Of a stretch of DNA of 42,632 bases, positions 19,520-27,596 are shown one piece after another. Numbering within the stretch: position 1 is the stretch's first letter; every line of letters begins with the position of its first letter. The stretch comes from a virus. The notes beneath the pieces are model-generated. The model was not told where the DNA came from, searched no databases, and saw only the letters and a list, made by a program, of their open reading frames with translations. A program made the translations under genes and the position numbers. The stretch is taken from positions 1-42,632 of the IMG/VR virus record IMGVR_UViG_3300049479_000105; one strand, 5' to 3'.

Positions 19520-19712
19520 GAAACGAGTCCGTCTCTTCGTACTACAGGATAACTGTCGCAGCTTTATCGACGTCCCTTACGGCCAACACACCGAAGCCCA
19601 AGCCGAGCTGGAAATGTTCGGAGCCAAGATTTACCACTCGATGGTCTTAAGCGAACCCCCCAAACAAAGGAAATCCCGCACTGGCGCTAGACTCAAACAA
19701 AGGATGTACTGA
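19518..19712 (+). CDS. hypothetical protein, 64 aa
   Basis: MKRVRLFVLQDNCRSFIDVP... a short alpha/beta-type protein with a basic C-terminus (KQRKSRTGARLKQRMY). The chosen ATG shares the sequence CATG with the start of the divergent HTH gene, so no intergenic space exists between them. It is followed by the head-tail connector gene 3 nt later. No family recognised. Confidence 0.58.
   Translation: MKRVRLFVLQDNCRSFIDVPYGQHTEAQAELEMFGAKIYHSMVLSEPPKQRKSRTGARLKQRMY
19546..19551 (-). promoter_or_regulatory. -10 element TATCCT (minus)
   Basis: 32 nt before the HTH gene start at 19519, located inside the divergent coding sequence. Confidence 0.4.
19688..19693 (+). promoter_or_regulatory. -10 element TAGACT
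   Basis: GGCGC-TAGACT, 27 nt before the GTG at 19715; lies within the end of the preceding gene. Confidence 0.4.
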
Positions 19713-19714
19713 TT

Positions 19715-20245
19715 GTGGCTGCCGTCATTGATGCCACTGTTGCCGGCGCGTCAGCCAATAGCTACGTGACGCTGGCCGCTGCAAACACATATTTTGAGAC
19801 CGTCCCAGACTCATCCACCTGGACTGATAAAACCGACGACCAAAAGAACCGCGCTTTGATCAGCGCCACCCGCTGGATCGACGCCCTCAGCTTTTACGGC
19901 GACCGCTGCACCACAACCCAAGCTTTGAAGTGGCCCCGCGAGGACTTCGAGGTTGACGGCATCGAACTGGTCTGCACCGTCATCCCAACAGAAATCAAAG
20001 TCGCCACCTACGAACTGGCACGCGCCCTCGCCAATGACACCGACGCCATCACGGGCAGCACTGGCACCACCGGCCTCTACGACCAAGTGGAACTGGGCGA
20101 ACTGAAGGTCAAATACAAGTCAAGCTCCATGACACCGGGCATGGTGAACAACGTGTTCGACCTGTACCCCTGGCTGCAGACTTACCTTGGCGCTTACTGC
20201 ATGGGCGGCGCCACCAACTACGCCGTTCGTCTACGTCGAGGCTGA
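19715..20245 (+). CDS. head-tail connector, DnaT-like/gp6-like adaptor
   Basis: 176-residue adaptor. The first half, with SYVTLAAANTYFETVPDSST, then NRALISATRWIDALSFYGDR, then QALKWPRED, matches phage proteins annotated as putative DnaT-like or connector proteins, whose helices dock on the portal. The second half has VIPTEIKVATYELARALAND and the usual SSSMTPGM loop. Starts at GTG 19715. Followed by genes of the connector and tail-completion type, in the order expected after capsid. Confidence 0.75.
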   Translation: MAAVIDATVAGASANSYVTLAAANTYFETVPDSSTWTDKTDDQKNRALISATRWIDALSFYGDRCTTTQALKWPREDFEVDGIELVCTVIPTEIKVATYELARALANDTDAITGSTGTTGLYDQVELGELKVKYKSSSMTPGMVNNVFDLYPWLQTYLGAYCMGGATNYAVRLRRG

Positions 20246-20246
20246 C

Positions 20247-20624
20247 ATGGGCCTGATAGACACCACCTTCGCCCCAATACCCACCTCCGTCCTCGCCGAC
20301 TGGGGCCAAAACATCACGTACATCAAAACAGCAACACCCCGCACCTACAACCCAACCACCGGAGCAGTCACTGGTTCCGACACCACCGTCACGGTCAAAG
20401 CCGTTATTACGCGCGTAAGTCCTCGTGAGGCGGAGGGTCTTTACCAAACAACCGATATCAAAGTCATCATCGGAGCGGGAGAGCTTGGCACTTACTACCC
20501 AACCGAAGCCGACCGCATCCAGTACCAACAAGCTGGATCAACACGCGAAGCAAAGATCATCGCCATTACCACCTATCGCGGCGACAACCCGGTGTATCAC
20601 TCTCTAATCGTGAGGCCCCAGTAA
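20247..20624 (+). CDS. head closure / head-tail joining protein
   Basis: 125-residue beta-rich protein (MGLIDTTFAPIPTSVLADWG, central TTVTVKAVITRVSPREAEGL, end GDNPVYHSLIVRPQ). The size, composition and place between the connector and the tail-completion gene match head-closure (stopper) proteins of siphoviruses. The ATG at 20247 is chosen because residues upstream lie over the previous gene. It ends in a TAATG overlap with the next gene. The call is mainly from synteny. Confidence 0.65.
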   Translation: MGLIDTTFAPIPTSVLADWGQNITYIKTATPRTYNPTTGAVTGSDTTVTVKAVITRVSPREAEGLYQTTDIKVIIGAGELGTYYPTEADRIQYQQAGSTREAKIIAITTYRGDNPVYHSLIVRPQ

Positions 20625-21172
20625 TGGCACGTAAAGGAGGCTTTCTAAATGAACTGGATCGCTTAGGACAAAATCTGGATCGTCTTGCTGTTGCAGCTTT
20701 TAGTCGAGGACCAGCTCGCGCCGCAGAAGAAATTGTCGTAGATCTACAAGAAGCAGGCCCTGTGTGGTCAGGTAAATTTTCAAATTCTTGGCAAATTGAA
20801 ACCACTGACGGACGCCGCACTGCAGGCGATGGCGGTCCTGGTGTTCCACGGCGTGTACCTGCACCACTGCTTAGCGGGCGTGGTTTTGCCTTTGATGATG
20901 TTAAGTACACCATCTCAAATTTCGCATCTTACGCAGACGAAGCACGCGACTTAGCAGAAGGTATTTTCATCGACCCTGGTACAACTCCGCTAAAGGAATA
21001 TGATCGCGGCACTCGTGTAAGTGGCTATCGCGGCGACTTGATAGGGGATGATGAAGGCCCTAACCGCAGCACAGCCCCGCTTGACTGGTACACAACCTAT
21101 GCCCGTGGCGGTGCTATAGATAGGCGGATACGGATTGAAATGGACGAAGAACTGGGACGCATCCGTTTATGA
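20624..21172 (+). CDS. tail completion protein (HK97 gp10-like by position)
   Basis: 182-residue protein. An N-terminal helix (FLNELDRLGQNLDRLAVAAF) is followed by AEEIVVDLQEAGPVWSGKFS, then NSWQI and a region rich in Gly/Pro. The V-x-x-A-P-V-x-S/T-G-x-x-x-x-S-W pattern resembles HK97 gp10-type neck/tail-completion proteins. It is coupled at both ends (TAATG, ATGA). Base composition is noticeably more AT-rich than its neighbours, suggesting a different origin. Confidence 0.68.
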   Translation: MARKGGFLNELDRLGQNLDRLAVAAFSRGPARAAEEIVVDLQEAGPVWSGKFSNSWQIETTDGRRTAGDGGPGVPRRVPAPLLSGRGFAFDDVKYTISNFASYADEARDLAEGIFIDPGTTPLKEYDRGTRVSGYRGDLIGDDEGPNRSTAPLDWYTTYARGGAIDRRIRIEMDEELGRIRL

Positions 21173-21600
21173 ACTACCAAGCAATCCGCGCCGCTGTCGA
21201 AAATCCGCTGCTTACAGCGTTTGGCGCACTGGTGCCACCAGTACCAGTGTATTTCGACAACATCACAGCAGTCCCGCCTAACACCACCACTGAATACGTT
21301 CGCGTCAATGTTACTTTCGGTATTACCAACGAACCCACGCTTACCAGCAGCGTTGACAACGCCCGTGGCGCTGTTGTTATCCGCATTTTCACCGAAAAAG
21401 GCAAAGGCCCAGCCCGCAACCAAACTTTGATCACTGCAGCAGTCAACGCACTGGAGACACTAAACAACACCGCCAAAACAACAAGCGGCGTGTTTTTCCG
21501 CGTCGGCGAAATCAATGGGCCGACATTTTCAGCGACAGAAGAAGCCCCGCATTTTGTTGGAAGGATTGATACCTCTTACGTCGCAACTGTTTTGTCGTAG
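21169..21600 (+). CDS. tail terminator protein (DUF4128-like)
   Basis: 143-residue protein: MNYQAIRAAVENPLLTAFGA, then VPVYFDNITAVPPNTTTEYV, then RVNVTF, a central GAVVIRIFTEKGKGPARNQT and the end VGRIDTSYVATVLS. This matches phage tail-terminator-like (DUF4128) proteins, which cap the tail tube at the head-proximal end. Coupled to the gene before by ATGA, and followed by the major tail protein after a 76-nt gap. Length is standard. Confidence 0.78.
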   Translation: MNYQAIRAAVENPLLTAFGALVPPVPVYFDNITAVPPNTTTEYVRVNVTFGITNEPTLTSSVDNARGAVVIRIFTEKGKGPARNQTLITAAVNALETLNNTAKTTSGVFFRVGEINGPTFSATEEAPHFVGRIDTSYVATVLS

Positions 21601-21621
21601 GTGATGCTTAACAACAGGCGC

Positions 21622-21627
21622 TAACCT
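21622..21627 (+). promoter_or_regulatory. -10 element TAACCT before major tail gene
   Basis: GGCGC-TAACCT, 55 nt before the ATG at 21677; same hexamer as at 17322. A GGGC-AGT-GCCC hairpin follows in the leader (about 21638-21648). Confidence 0.4.
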
Positions 21628-21676
21628 GTATTAAGCCGGGCAGTGCCCGCCCAACAACGTTCACTTGGTACGCCCT

Positions 21677-22450
21677 ATGGCCACCACCGTTCTGTCCGGC
21701 ACGTCCGGCGCCCTCTACTACAAACCCGCCGGCACCACCGGCACTTTCGGCGAAGCCGGCGTCAACACTGGCACCGATGTAATCACCGTCGCCCCCTACC
21801 TGAACTTCAAGGCAGGCGACCCGGTGAAATTCCGCGTGGTGAACAGCCAGACGGGCGGCTCCGGCACCGGCACCCTGCCTGCGCCCATCTCTGACGCCAC
21901 CACCTATTACGTCCTGAGCTATACCGCTGCAACTGGTGCGCTCACCGTATCGACTTCTGCCGGCGGCACCATCCTTGCCATCACCGACGATGGCACCGTG
22001 GCTGCTCCCAACGAGTTTGAGGTGTATTACGCCGACTACGCCGTTGTCGGCCAGTGCCGCGACTGGAGCTTTGAAATCAGTCGCGCTGAAATTGACGTCA
22101 CAGTCATCGGCCAAACCCCCGGCCAGTATGTGCCCTTCCGTAGCTACATCAGCGGCTTCGGCGATGGCACTGGCACCGCAACGGTCTACATGACCAACGA
22201 GGACGCCGCCCTGTCCAACCGCATGATCGAGGACGTGCTCCAGCGCCAGCAAAGCGGCGCTGCCTTCAAGCTCTACACCGACCGCGTGTTCAGCGGCGGC
22301 ACCCTGAGCGAGAGCCTGAGCCGCTCCATCTCGTTCGATGCAGTGCTGACCTCGGCCAGCCTAAACATCAACCCCGACGACGCCCAATCGGTGACCGTCA
22401 ATTTCCGCCCTGCTGGCACCCCGACCTTCGACTTCAGCACCTCCGCCTGA
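21677..22450 (+). CDS. major tail (tube) protein
   Basis: 257-residue Thr/Gly/Ser-rich beta protein. The tail-tube core is seen in QCRDWSFEISRAEIDVTVIG, then GYISGFGDGTGTATVYMT-type repeats, and the end SISFDAVLTSASLNINPDDA; an extra N-terminal domain of about 110 residues (SGTSGALYYKPAGTTGTFGE...) precedes it. Polymerises into the tube whose length is set by the tape measure protein. ATGGCC start at 21677; an upstream in-frame TTG is less likely. Followed by a strong terminator, consistent with high independent expression. Confidence 0.82.
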   Translation: MATTVLSGTSGALYYKPAGTTGTFGEAGVNTGTDVITVAPYLNFKAGDPVKFRVVNSQTGGSGTGTLPAPISDATTYYVLSYTAATGALTVSTSAGGTILAITDDGTVAAPNEFEVYYADYAVVGQCRDWSFEISRAEIDVTVIGQTPGQYVPFRSYISGFGDGTGTATVYMTNEDAALSNRMIEDVLQRQQSGAAFKLYTDRVFSGGTLSESLSRSISFDAVLTSASLNINPDDAQSVTVNFRPAGTPTFDFSTSA

Positions 22451-22479
22451 TAGTCTGCTGTCGCAGTCAGTTCAGCAAG

Positions 22480-22503
22480 CCCCGGCCCACAGCCGGGGTT
22501 TTT
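22480..22503 (+). terminator. rho-independent terminator after major tail gene
   Basis: CCCCGGC / GCCGGGG perfect 7-bp stem, CCACA loop and five T. The next -10 element begins 15 nt after the T tract. Confidence 0.85.
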
Positions 22504-22517
22504 CATTTCTACTCCGC

Positions 22518-22523
22518 TACACT
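22518..22523 (+). promoter_or_regulatory. -10 element TACACT
   Basis: CCGC-TACACT, 29 nt before the tail chaperone ATG. Confidence 0.45.
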
Positions 22524-22546
22524 AATCCCATACCCCAAGCATTGGT

Positions 22547-22888
22547 ATGCCCGTTCCTGTACGCGCAATCGACCGTCTCCGCAAGGCCGCCAACCTGGAG
22601 CCAGTCAAAAAAGTAGTAGAGCTGTCCGACGGCAGCAAATTTGAAATGTGGGTGGCACCACTAACGATGGCTGAGCGCGAACGCGCCCAAAAACAGGCCA
22701 AATCTGACGACGCCAACGCCTTCGCACTCCAACTGCTGATTGCCAAGGCCCTCGACGAATCCGGCTCGAAGCTGTTTAGTGTCGGCGAGGTGGATGTGCT
22801 GAAAAACGAGGTGAAGGACAAAGACTTGCAGGCTCTGATGCTGGCGATTTTGACCGACGACGCCGAGCCCATCGACCCAAAATCCTGA
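22547..22888 (+). CDS. tail assembly chaperone, short form (gpG-like)
   Basis: 113-residue helical protein (VVELSDGSKFEMWVAPLTMA, then QKQAKSDDANAFALQLLIAK, then VGEVDVLKNEVKDKDLQALM) typical of the first tail-chaperone product. It binds tape measure and tail proteins during assembly and is absent from virions. It ends 6 bases after the slippery site C CCA AAA (22876-22882), so a fraction of ribosomes should make a longer 175-residue form. Standing directly before the tape measure gene, this is the usual siphovirus arrangement. Confidence 0.85.
   Translation: MPVPVRAIDRLRKAANLEPVKKVVELSDGSKFEMWVAPLTMAERERAQKQAKSDDANAFALQLLIAKALDESGSKLFSVGEVDVLKNEVKDKDLQALMLAILTDDAEPIDPKS
22876..22882 (+). 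other. programmed -1 frameshift site CCCAAAA
   Basis: C CCA AAA in the zero frame of the chaperone gene fits X XXY YYZ. Slipping to -1 continues as ATC-CTG-AGC and stays open for 63 codons. Confidence 0.85.
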
Positions 22889-23073
22889 GCGCCGAACTCC
22901 GCAAGGACAACTGGCTCATGCTCCAATTTGGCGTCGCCAAGGAACTGGGCCTAACCCTTACCGAAGTTCGGACGACTATGACCGCCGAGGAATTACTCGG
23001 CTGGAGCGCCTACTTCCAGATTCTGAACGAAGACCAGCAGAAAGAGATGGACAAGGCCAGACGCCGCCGCTAA
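22882..23073 (+). CDS. tail assembly chaperone frameshift extension (gpT-like)
   Basis: 63-codon -1 frame read only after the slip: ILSAELRKDNWLMLQFGVAK, then ELGLTLTEVRTTMTAEELLG, then WSAYFQILNED and a basic end. The W-x(12-16)-Y segment with AEELLGWSAYF is typical of the T part of G-T proteins. It has no start codon of its own in a sensible place, which supports expression by frameshift. Stop TAA at 23071-23073 lies inside the next terminator hairpin. The fused protein would be 175 residues. Confidence 0.82.
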   Translation: MLSAELRKDNWLMLQFGVAKELGLTLTEVRTTMTAEELLGWSAYFQILNEDQQKEMDKARRRR

Positions 23074-23088
23074 CCCGGCGGCTTTTTT
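23063..23088 (+). terminator. rho-independent terminator overlapping a stop codon
   Basis: GCCGCC / GGCGGC 6-bp stem (possibly 7) with the chaperone stop codon in the loop, followed by six T. The next -10 element starts 7 nt later. Confidence 0.75.
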
Positions 23089-23094
23089 ACACCG

Positions 23095-23100
23095 TAAACT
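23095..23100 (+). promoter_or_regulatory. -10 element TAAACT
   Basis: 32 nt before the GTG of the tape measure gene; the same hexamer precedes 32574 and 40279. Confidence 0.45.
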
Positions 23101-23126
23101 GAAGTACCAGAGTGTGACGTGGAGCC

Positions 23127-26100
23127 GTGGCTTACAGAGCCGATATTGAAATTGCGGTACGCGGCGCCCAAGAACTTAAGCGGCTTCAAAACGAAGTATC
23201 CGCAACATCAAAACTTGTAAACCAACTCAACAACTACCTAGAAAATATCGGTAGCGGAGGCATTGTCCGCAACATCAACAATTTACGTGACGTTGTAGGC
23301 CGGGCAGCTGCTGCATTTAATGAAGTCGCTTTGGGCACAGATGAAGCAACTATTGCAGCCAAAAAATACATAACAGCAACAAACGAGCTTAATACAGGCC
23401 TACGTGAAAGAGCCGAGCTACTAAAACAAATCACTGAGCAAGAGCGGAAAGCGAAGCTTGCCGCCGCTGGCGTAAGAGAGACTACGCAATACGCTGGTCC
23501 TATCGGCCCAGGCCAAGCTTCGCCAGTCGCACTATCCTCACAACTCCGTGGACGAACAGAACAGATACTTGCCGAACGCAAGGGACGTACTGAATTAAAC
23601 GCGGTACTACAAGACCAATTTAAACGTGAGCGGCAGCTCGCTAATTCCAAGCTAGATGCGCAAGCAGCAAAAGTTCAAGCTGCTCTAGAAGCCCAAGCAA
23701 ATGCTGCCGCCGAAAGCGCTAATCAAACACAAAAACTCGCAGACAGACAGCAAGAATTCACGCAGCGTACAGAGGCTGCAGCTCGCGCCGCTCGTTCACA
23801 AACTGCTGAATTTATTCGCCAACAAAGGCTACAAAAAGAGTTTCTGAGAGGGCAAACAGTCGGAACGGTCGAGTTTGCGCCCGGTGGCCCAGGATTCAGT
23901 GGCGGCTTCACAGAAGGACAACGAGAAGCCGCTAACGCACAAGCAATACTCAAAACAAAGCAGCAAGAAAACGCGATTAGGCGAGAAACTTTACAGTTAA
24001 TAACCAGAGAAGAACTATTTGAGATCAAACTCAACAAAGTATTGGAACGCAATGCTGCTGCCGTTGCCAAACGAGCAACAAATAGAAAACAAGCATCTGA
24101 AGCAGCGGGCAATGCAATCATTGGCGGCGCGTTCCCCTTACTTTTTGGTCAAGGCCTTGGCGCAGCTGTCGGTGGCGGCGCAGGCGGTGCCATCGGAGGC
24201 GCATTAGGCGGTTCTTTTGGTTTTGGTTTATCCCTTGTTGGCACCGCAATAGGTAGTGCTTTTGATACAGCTGCTAATTCTGCTAGAGACTTCGCAAAAG
24301 CTCTGCGTGGAACTGGAGATGCTACGCAAAGTCTTGAAGCCTTGCTGGGAGGTCTAAATCCTCAAACTCGTACCCTTATATCCAATCTGCAAAGCAGCGG
24401 ACAAACGGCACGCGCTGCCCAAGTAGCCTTTAACGAACTCAGTGCCGTAATCGGAAGGGAAAACACGAAAGCTCTTCAAGACGCAGGCAACGGCTGGGAC
24501 AACTTTGGTAAACAAGTTAAAACTACGCTCACGTTAATAACCGCTGAAGTTATTAAAACATTTAAGGAAATTGAGCGTACTAATCCTCAAAAAGGCGGCT
24601 TTTCTATCGCCAGCTTCATAGGTCAAATTGCTTTGCAAGGCGAAAAGCGGCAACAAGCCGCTGCAGTTACTCCGGAAGCTGCACAACGAGCCGCCGGGCT
24701 GCAGCAAGAAACAGACCAACTACGCACGCAGGCCGCTTTAACGACACTTAGCGCTAAAAATAACCTCGATCTTTTCGTATACACCTCTCAGCGCCTTGCG
24801 CAACAAGAACGCATTAGTCGTGAAGCTGAAATTGAATACAAGTTTGTTCAAGGACAGATTAGTGGTAAAGAACGTTTGATCCTACTAGATCAAAGCCGTC
24901 TAAAGACACAAATTGATCTTAATGCCATTGAAAGGCAGCGTATTGAAGAACTACAGCGGCGCCAAGAGGAGGCGGCCCGCAGAGCGGAGGAGGCCGCACG
25001 CAAACAGGAACAGACAGTAAAAAATATACTGGGTTTACAAATTGAACTAAGTCAAGTTACTTTAGAGTCCGCCGATGTAGATGTAACCCGCACAACAACT
25101 ACTCAAGGACAGCTAGCTGGATTAAAGGAAAGCTTACGTCAACAACAAGGCCGCCTTAATGTAGAAGCACGCATACTAGATCTACAACTAGATCAAAAAT
25201 TACTTTCAGCGGATATATCAGCAAAAGAAAAAGAACTACTTATTTCTATTTACTATAAACAACGAACCAATTTAGAAGGTCAGGCTCAAGCAAAAGCCCG
25301 TCTGCTTCAATTAGACATTGCACGTCTAGAAACTGCTCGCGCCATTGCGGCGACTGAAGGCCCTCGCCAGCTCCAGGACATTGGCCAACAACGCGGCGGT
25401 CAATTAGGGCGTATTCGGGCTCAACTGGCCAACCCTTTAGGCGGAGATACCCTAGAACAACTTAATCAGCAGTTAGATCAATCTGCACGCCGCTATGAAA
25501 CGCTGGTTCCACTAGAGAGGCAGCTAGCTGATCTGCAAATAGAGCGTAATGCTGTAGCTTCTTCAGCTTCTTCAGAAGAACTGGGATTGCTAGATAGTCG
25601 TATAACCAGTACCTTAAGCGCTATCCAACTGGAACAACAGTATCTGTCTCAAATAGAGTTGTCCGAACAGGCACTGCTAAGACAACAGCAATTTATGGGC
25701 CGTTACGGCCAACTTATACAAGGAGTCAGTAATCAAATTGCCGGTTTAATGACAACAAACCTTTCTGAAATTATTCGTGGCACAAAAACGGCACAGCAAG
25801 TATTTGCTGAGTTTCTGGACGCTGTTGGTAACGCTTTATTACAGACAGCTCAACAAATGATTGCTCAATACATTGCAATAGGTATTGCAAGAATTTTTGC
25901 CGGTTTAGGCGGAGGTGGTGGAGGTGCCGATATGTCTAAGTCCGGTATTACAGAAGCCACATTGGCACCCATGCGCCAATACTCAATGGAAGGCCCCCTT
26001 ACAGGCATGGCTGGCGGAATCGGACTTGCCAATGGCGGCCCCGTTTCAGTTGGGCAACCTTATGTGGTCGGTGAGCGCGGACCTGAGTTGTTCTTGCCCA

Positions 26101-26366
26101 GCACAGGCGGCAACGTCATGTCAAACAACGACTTGCGTTCTGCCATGGGTTCCAGCTCCGCTGCAGCAGGCGCACCAGTGCTCAACATGAGTTTCCAGAC
26201 CACCAACATCGGCGGGGTTGAATACGTCAGCCGTGATCAACTGGAGCAAGCCATGGCAGCCACCCGCCGCCAAGCCGCCAGCGACGGTGCAAAACGAGGG
26301 ATGACAATGACCTTAGATAAACTGCAGCAAAGCCCTGGCACCCGTAGCCGCGTGGGTCTCCGCTGA
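23127..26366 (+). CDS. tape measure protein
   Basis: 1079-residue tail-length ruler, located inside the tail tube. Mostly Gln/Ala-rich helix with heptad character (for example 150-300 and 610-680). A Gly-rich hydrophobic segment at ~328-378 (IIGGAFPLLFGQGLGAAVGG, then GAGGAIGGALGGSFGFGL) could enter the host membrane. The C-terminus (LANGGPVSVGQPYVVGERGP, then ELFLP) is the common phage tape-measure ending. GTG start at 23127 with GGAGCC just before. At 3 bases per 1.5 angstrom of helix the tail would be roughly 160 nm. The body is more AT-rich than its last ~130 codons. Confidence 0.9.
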   Translation: MAYRADIEIAVRGAQELKRLQNEVSATSKLVNQLNNYLENIGSGGIVRNINNLRDVVGRAAAAFNEVALGTDEATIAAKKYITATNELNTGLRERAELLKQITEQERKAKLAAAGVRETTQYAGPIGPGQASPVALSSQLRGRTEQILAERKGRTELNAVLQDQFKRERQLANSKLDAQAAKVQAALEAQANAAAESANQTQKLADRQQEFTQRTEAAARAARSQTAEFIRQQRLQKEFLRGQTVGTVEFAPGGPGFSGGFTEGQREAANAQAILKTKQQENAIRRETLQLITREELFEIKLNKVLERNAAAVAKRATNRKQASEAAGNAIIGGAFPLLFGQGLGAAVGGGAGGAIGGALGGSFGFGLSLVGTAIGSAFDTAANSARDFAKALRGTGDATQSLEALLGGLNPQTRTLISNLQSSGQTARAAQVAFNELSAVIGRENTKALQDAGNGWDNFGKQVKTTLTLITAEVIKTFKEIERTNPQKGGFSIASFIGQIALQGEKRQQAAAVTPEAAQRAAGLQQETDQLRTQAALTTLSAKNNLDLFVYTSQRLAQQERISREAEIEYKFVQGQISGKERLILLDQSRLKTQIDLNAIERQRIEELQRRQEEAARRAEEAARKQEQTVKNILGLQIELSQVTLESADVDVTRTTTTQGQLAGLKESLRQQQGRLNVEARILDLQLDQKLLSADISAKEKELLISIYYKQRTNLEGQAQAKARLLQLDIARLETARAIAATEGPRQLQDIGQQRGGQLGRIRAQLANPLGGDTLEQLNQQLDQSARRYETLVPLERQLADLQIERNAVASSASSEELGLLDSRITSTLSAIQLEQQYLSQIELSEQALLRQQQFMGRYGQLIQGVSNQIAGLMTTNLSEIIRGTKTAQQVFAEFLDAVGNALLQTAQQMIAQYIAIGIARIFAGLGGGGGGADMSKSGITEATLAPMRQYSMEGPLTGMAGGIGLANGGPVSVGQPYVVGERGPELFLPSTGGNVMSNNDLRSAMGSSSAAAGAPVLNMSFQTTNIGGVEYVSRDQLEQAMAATRRQAASDGAKRGMTMTLDKLQQSPGTRSRVGLR

Positions 26367-26755
26367 TGACTGCTCAATTCCCCGGCATCAAACCATCAGA
26401 GCGGAGCTTCCGTCTCGGTCAGTTCCCTACAAAGGTGTATCGCGCCTTGTCTGGCGCCACGGTCAAACGAGCCTTTGGCAACCGCGCCTATGGCTACGAA
26501 CTGCAGCTGACCTTCACCAACATCACCGATAGCGCAGCATCCCAGCTGATTGACCATTACAACGGCACATCCGGAGGCTTTAGTCGGTTCACTTTGCCCG
26601 CTGAGACATTTGCTGGAATGGATGCGACGCTAACCAGCAAGATCCAATCGCCCACGCAAATCAAGTGGGAATACACCAGCCCGCCTGAAGTGCGCTCGGT
26701 TTACGTCGGACGTAACACTGTGACGATCAGCCTCGCCGGGGAGCTTGATTACTGA
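26366..26755 (+). CDS. minor tail protein, lambda gpM-like by position
   Basis: 129 residues. FPGIKPSERSFRLGQFPTKV, then NRAYGYELQLTFTNITDSAA, then SQLIDHYNGTSGGFSRFTLP resembles the build of lambda gpM and similar tail proteins (early basic strand, beta core, then a loop with G-x-x-F-x-F-P). It is one-base coupled to the tape measure gene and to the next gene (TGATG at both ends). It probably joins the tail tube to the tip. The call relies on shape and synteny. Confidence 0.62.
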   Translation: MTAQFPGIKPSERSFRLGQFPTKVYRALSGATVKRAFGNRAYGYELQLTFTNITDSAASQLIDHYNGTSGGFSRFTLPAETFAGMDATLTSKIQSPTQIKWEYTSPPEVRSVYVGRNTVTISLAGELDY

Positions 26756-27219
26756 TGAGCGAAATTCGCATCGCACAGTATTTCAAACTGACAACTGCTG
26801 GTGGTGTCGTTCATCGCTACCAGAATTATTTTGTAGGCGCCAGTAGTACCTATCTGAGCGAATCCTATGGTTTTGCTCCGTTTCAGGCATCTGGTGCGCT
26901 TGCCACGCTTAACGGCGACAACGAAACGCTACAGGTCCTGTTTCCGAATCTTGAGGTTGTGCTGCGGCTGGTAGAGCAAGCCAACGGCAATCGCCTGAGC
27001 ACCTTGGCGTTTACAACAGCGTGGCTTAATGCCAGCGATCAAATCCTGACGCCGCTGACCGATTACTACATCGGCATTGGCGCCAGCTTTAGCGAGACCA
27101 CTGTTGAACTGCGTTTCCGCTCTGCAATCGACAGCGTGGGCAGCGCCTTCCCAGCTCGAACCTTGACACGCGAAAACGTTGGCCCGCTGCCTCTTAACAG
27201 CGAGCTGTATTTGCGGTGA
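26755..27219 (+). CDS. minor tail protein, lambda gpL-like by position
   Basis: 154-residue beta-rich protein: IRIAQYFKLTTAGGVVHRYQ, then NETLQVLFPNLEVVLRLVEQ and a later SFSETTVELRFRSAIDSVGS. It lies between the M-like and the NlpC/P60-like genes, the place of gpL/DUF1833-type tail-tip proteins. There is no cysteine cluster of the gpL iron-sulfur type, so any such cluster is absent. Ends in a GTGA overlap with the next gene. Confidence 0.62.
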   Translation: MSEIRIAQYFKLTTAGGVVHRYQNYFVGASSTYLSESYGFAPFQASGALATLNGDNETLQVLFPNLEVVLRLVEQANGNRLSTLAFTTAWLNASDQILTPLTDYYIGIGASFSETTVELRFRSAIDSVGSAFPARTLTRENVGPLPLNSELYLR

Positions 27220-27596
27220 ACGACCTAATCGGCTTGAAGCGTGCATGGGGCGCCTACCCTGGCGATGGTTCAGGCACGGTCGATTGCTGCCTCCTGTTTG
27301 CCGAAGTTCGCCGCCGGCTCGGCTACTACGATCACACACCAGATTTTGCTTGGTACTTTGAGCGCTATACCGACGACACCTTTCCGCGTCGGATCATGGC
27401 GAAATGGCTGCTACAAAACGGCACGCGGCTAGATGGTCCTGAGCGTCACGCAGTTGTGTTGTTGCCTGGTACAAAGGGCGGCGCCATGGGTACAGTGTTA
27501 GACGACGGCAACGTTTTGTTTATCAGCGAGAGATCCGGCGTGGTGCTGGCTCCGCTTCCGCCTAATCACGGCCATTATTTCAGGCTTCACAAATGA
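27216..27596 (+). CDS. NlpC/P60-like tail tip protein (gpK-like)
   Basis: 126 residues. LKRAWGAYPGDGSGTVDCCL places a D-C-C motif where the catalytic Cys of NlpC/P60 peptidases sits. A later HAVVLLPGTKGGAMGTVLDD contains a candidate His, though the canonical H-V-A/G-I is altered, and another His lies in NHGHYFRLHK. It may act on host peptidoglycan during entry or be structural only. GTG start overlapping the previous stop; ATGA overlap with the J-like gene. Confidence 0.65.
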   Translation: MNDLIGLKRAWGAYPGDGSGTVDCCLLFAEVRRRLGYYDHTPDFAWYFERYTDDTFPRRIMAKWLLQNGTRLDGPERHAVVLLPGTKGGAMGTVLDDGNVLFISERSGVVLAPLPPNHGHYFRLHK

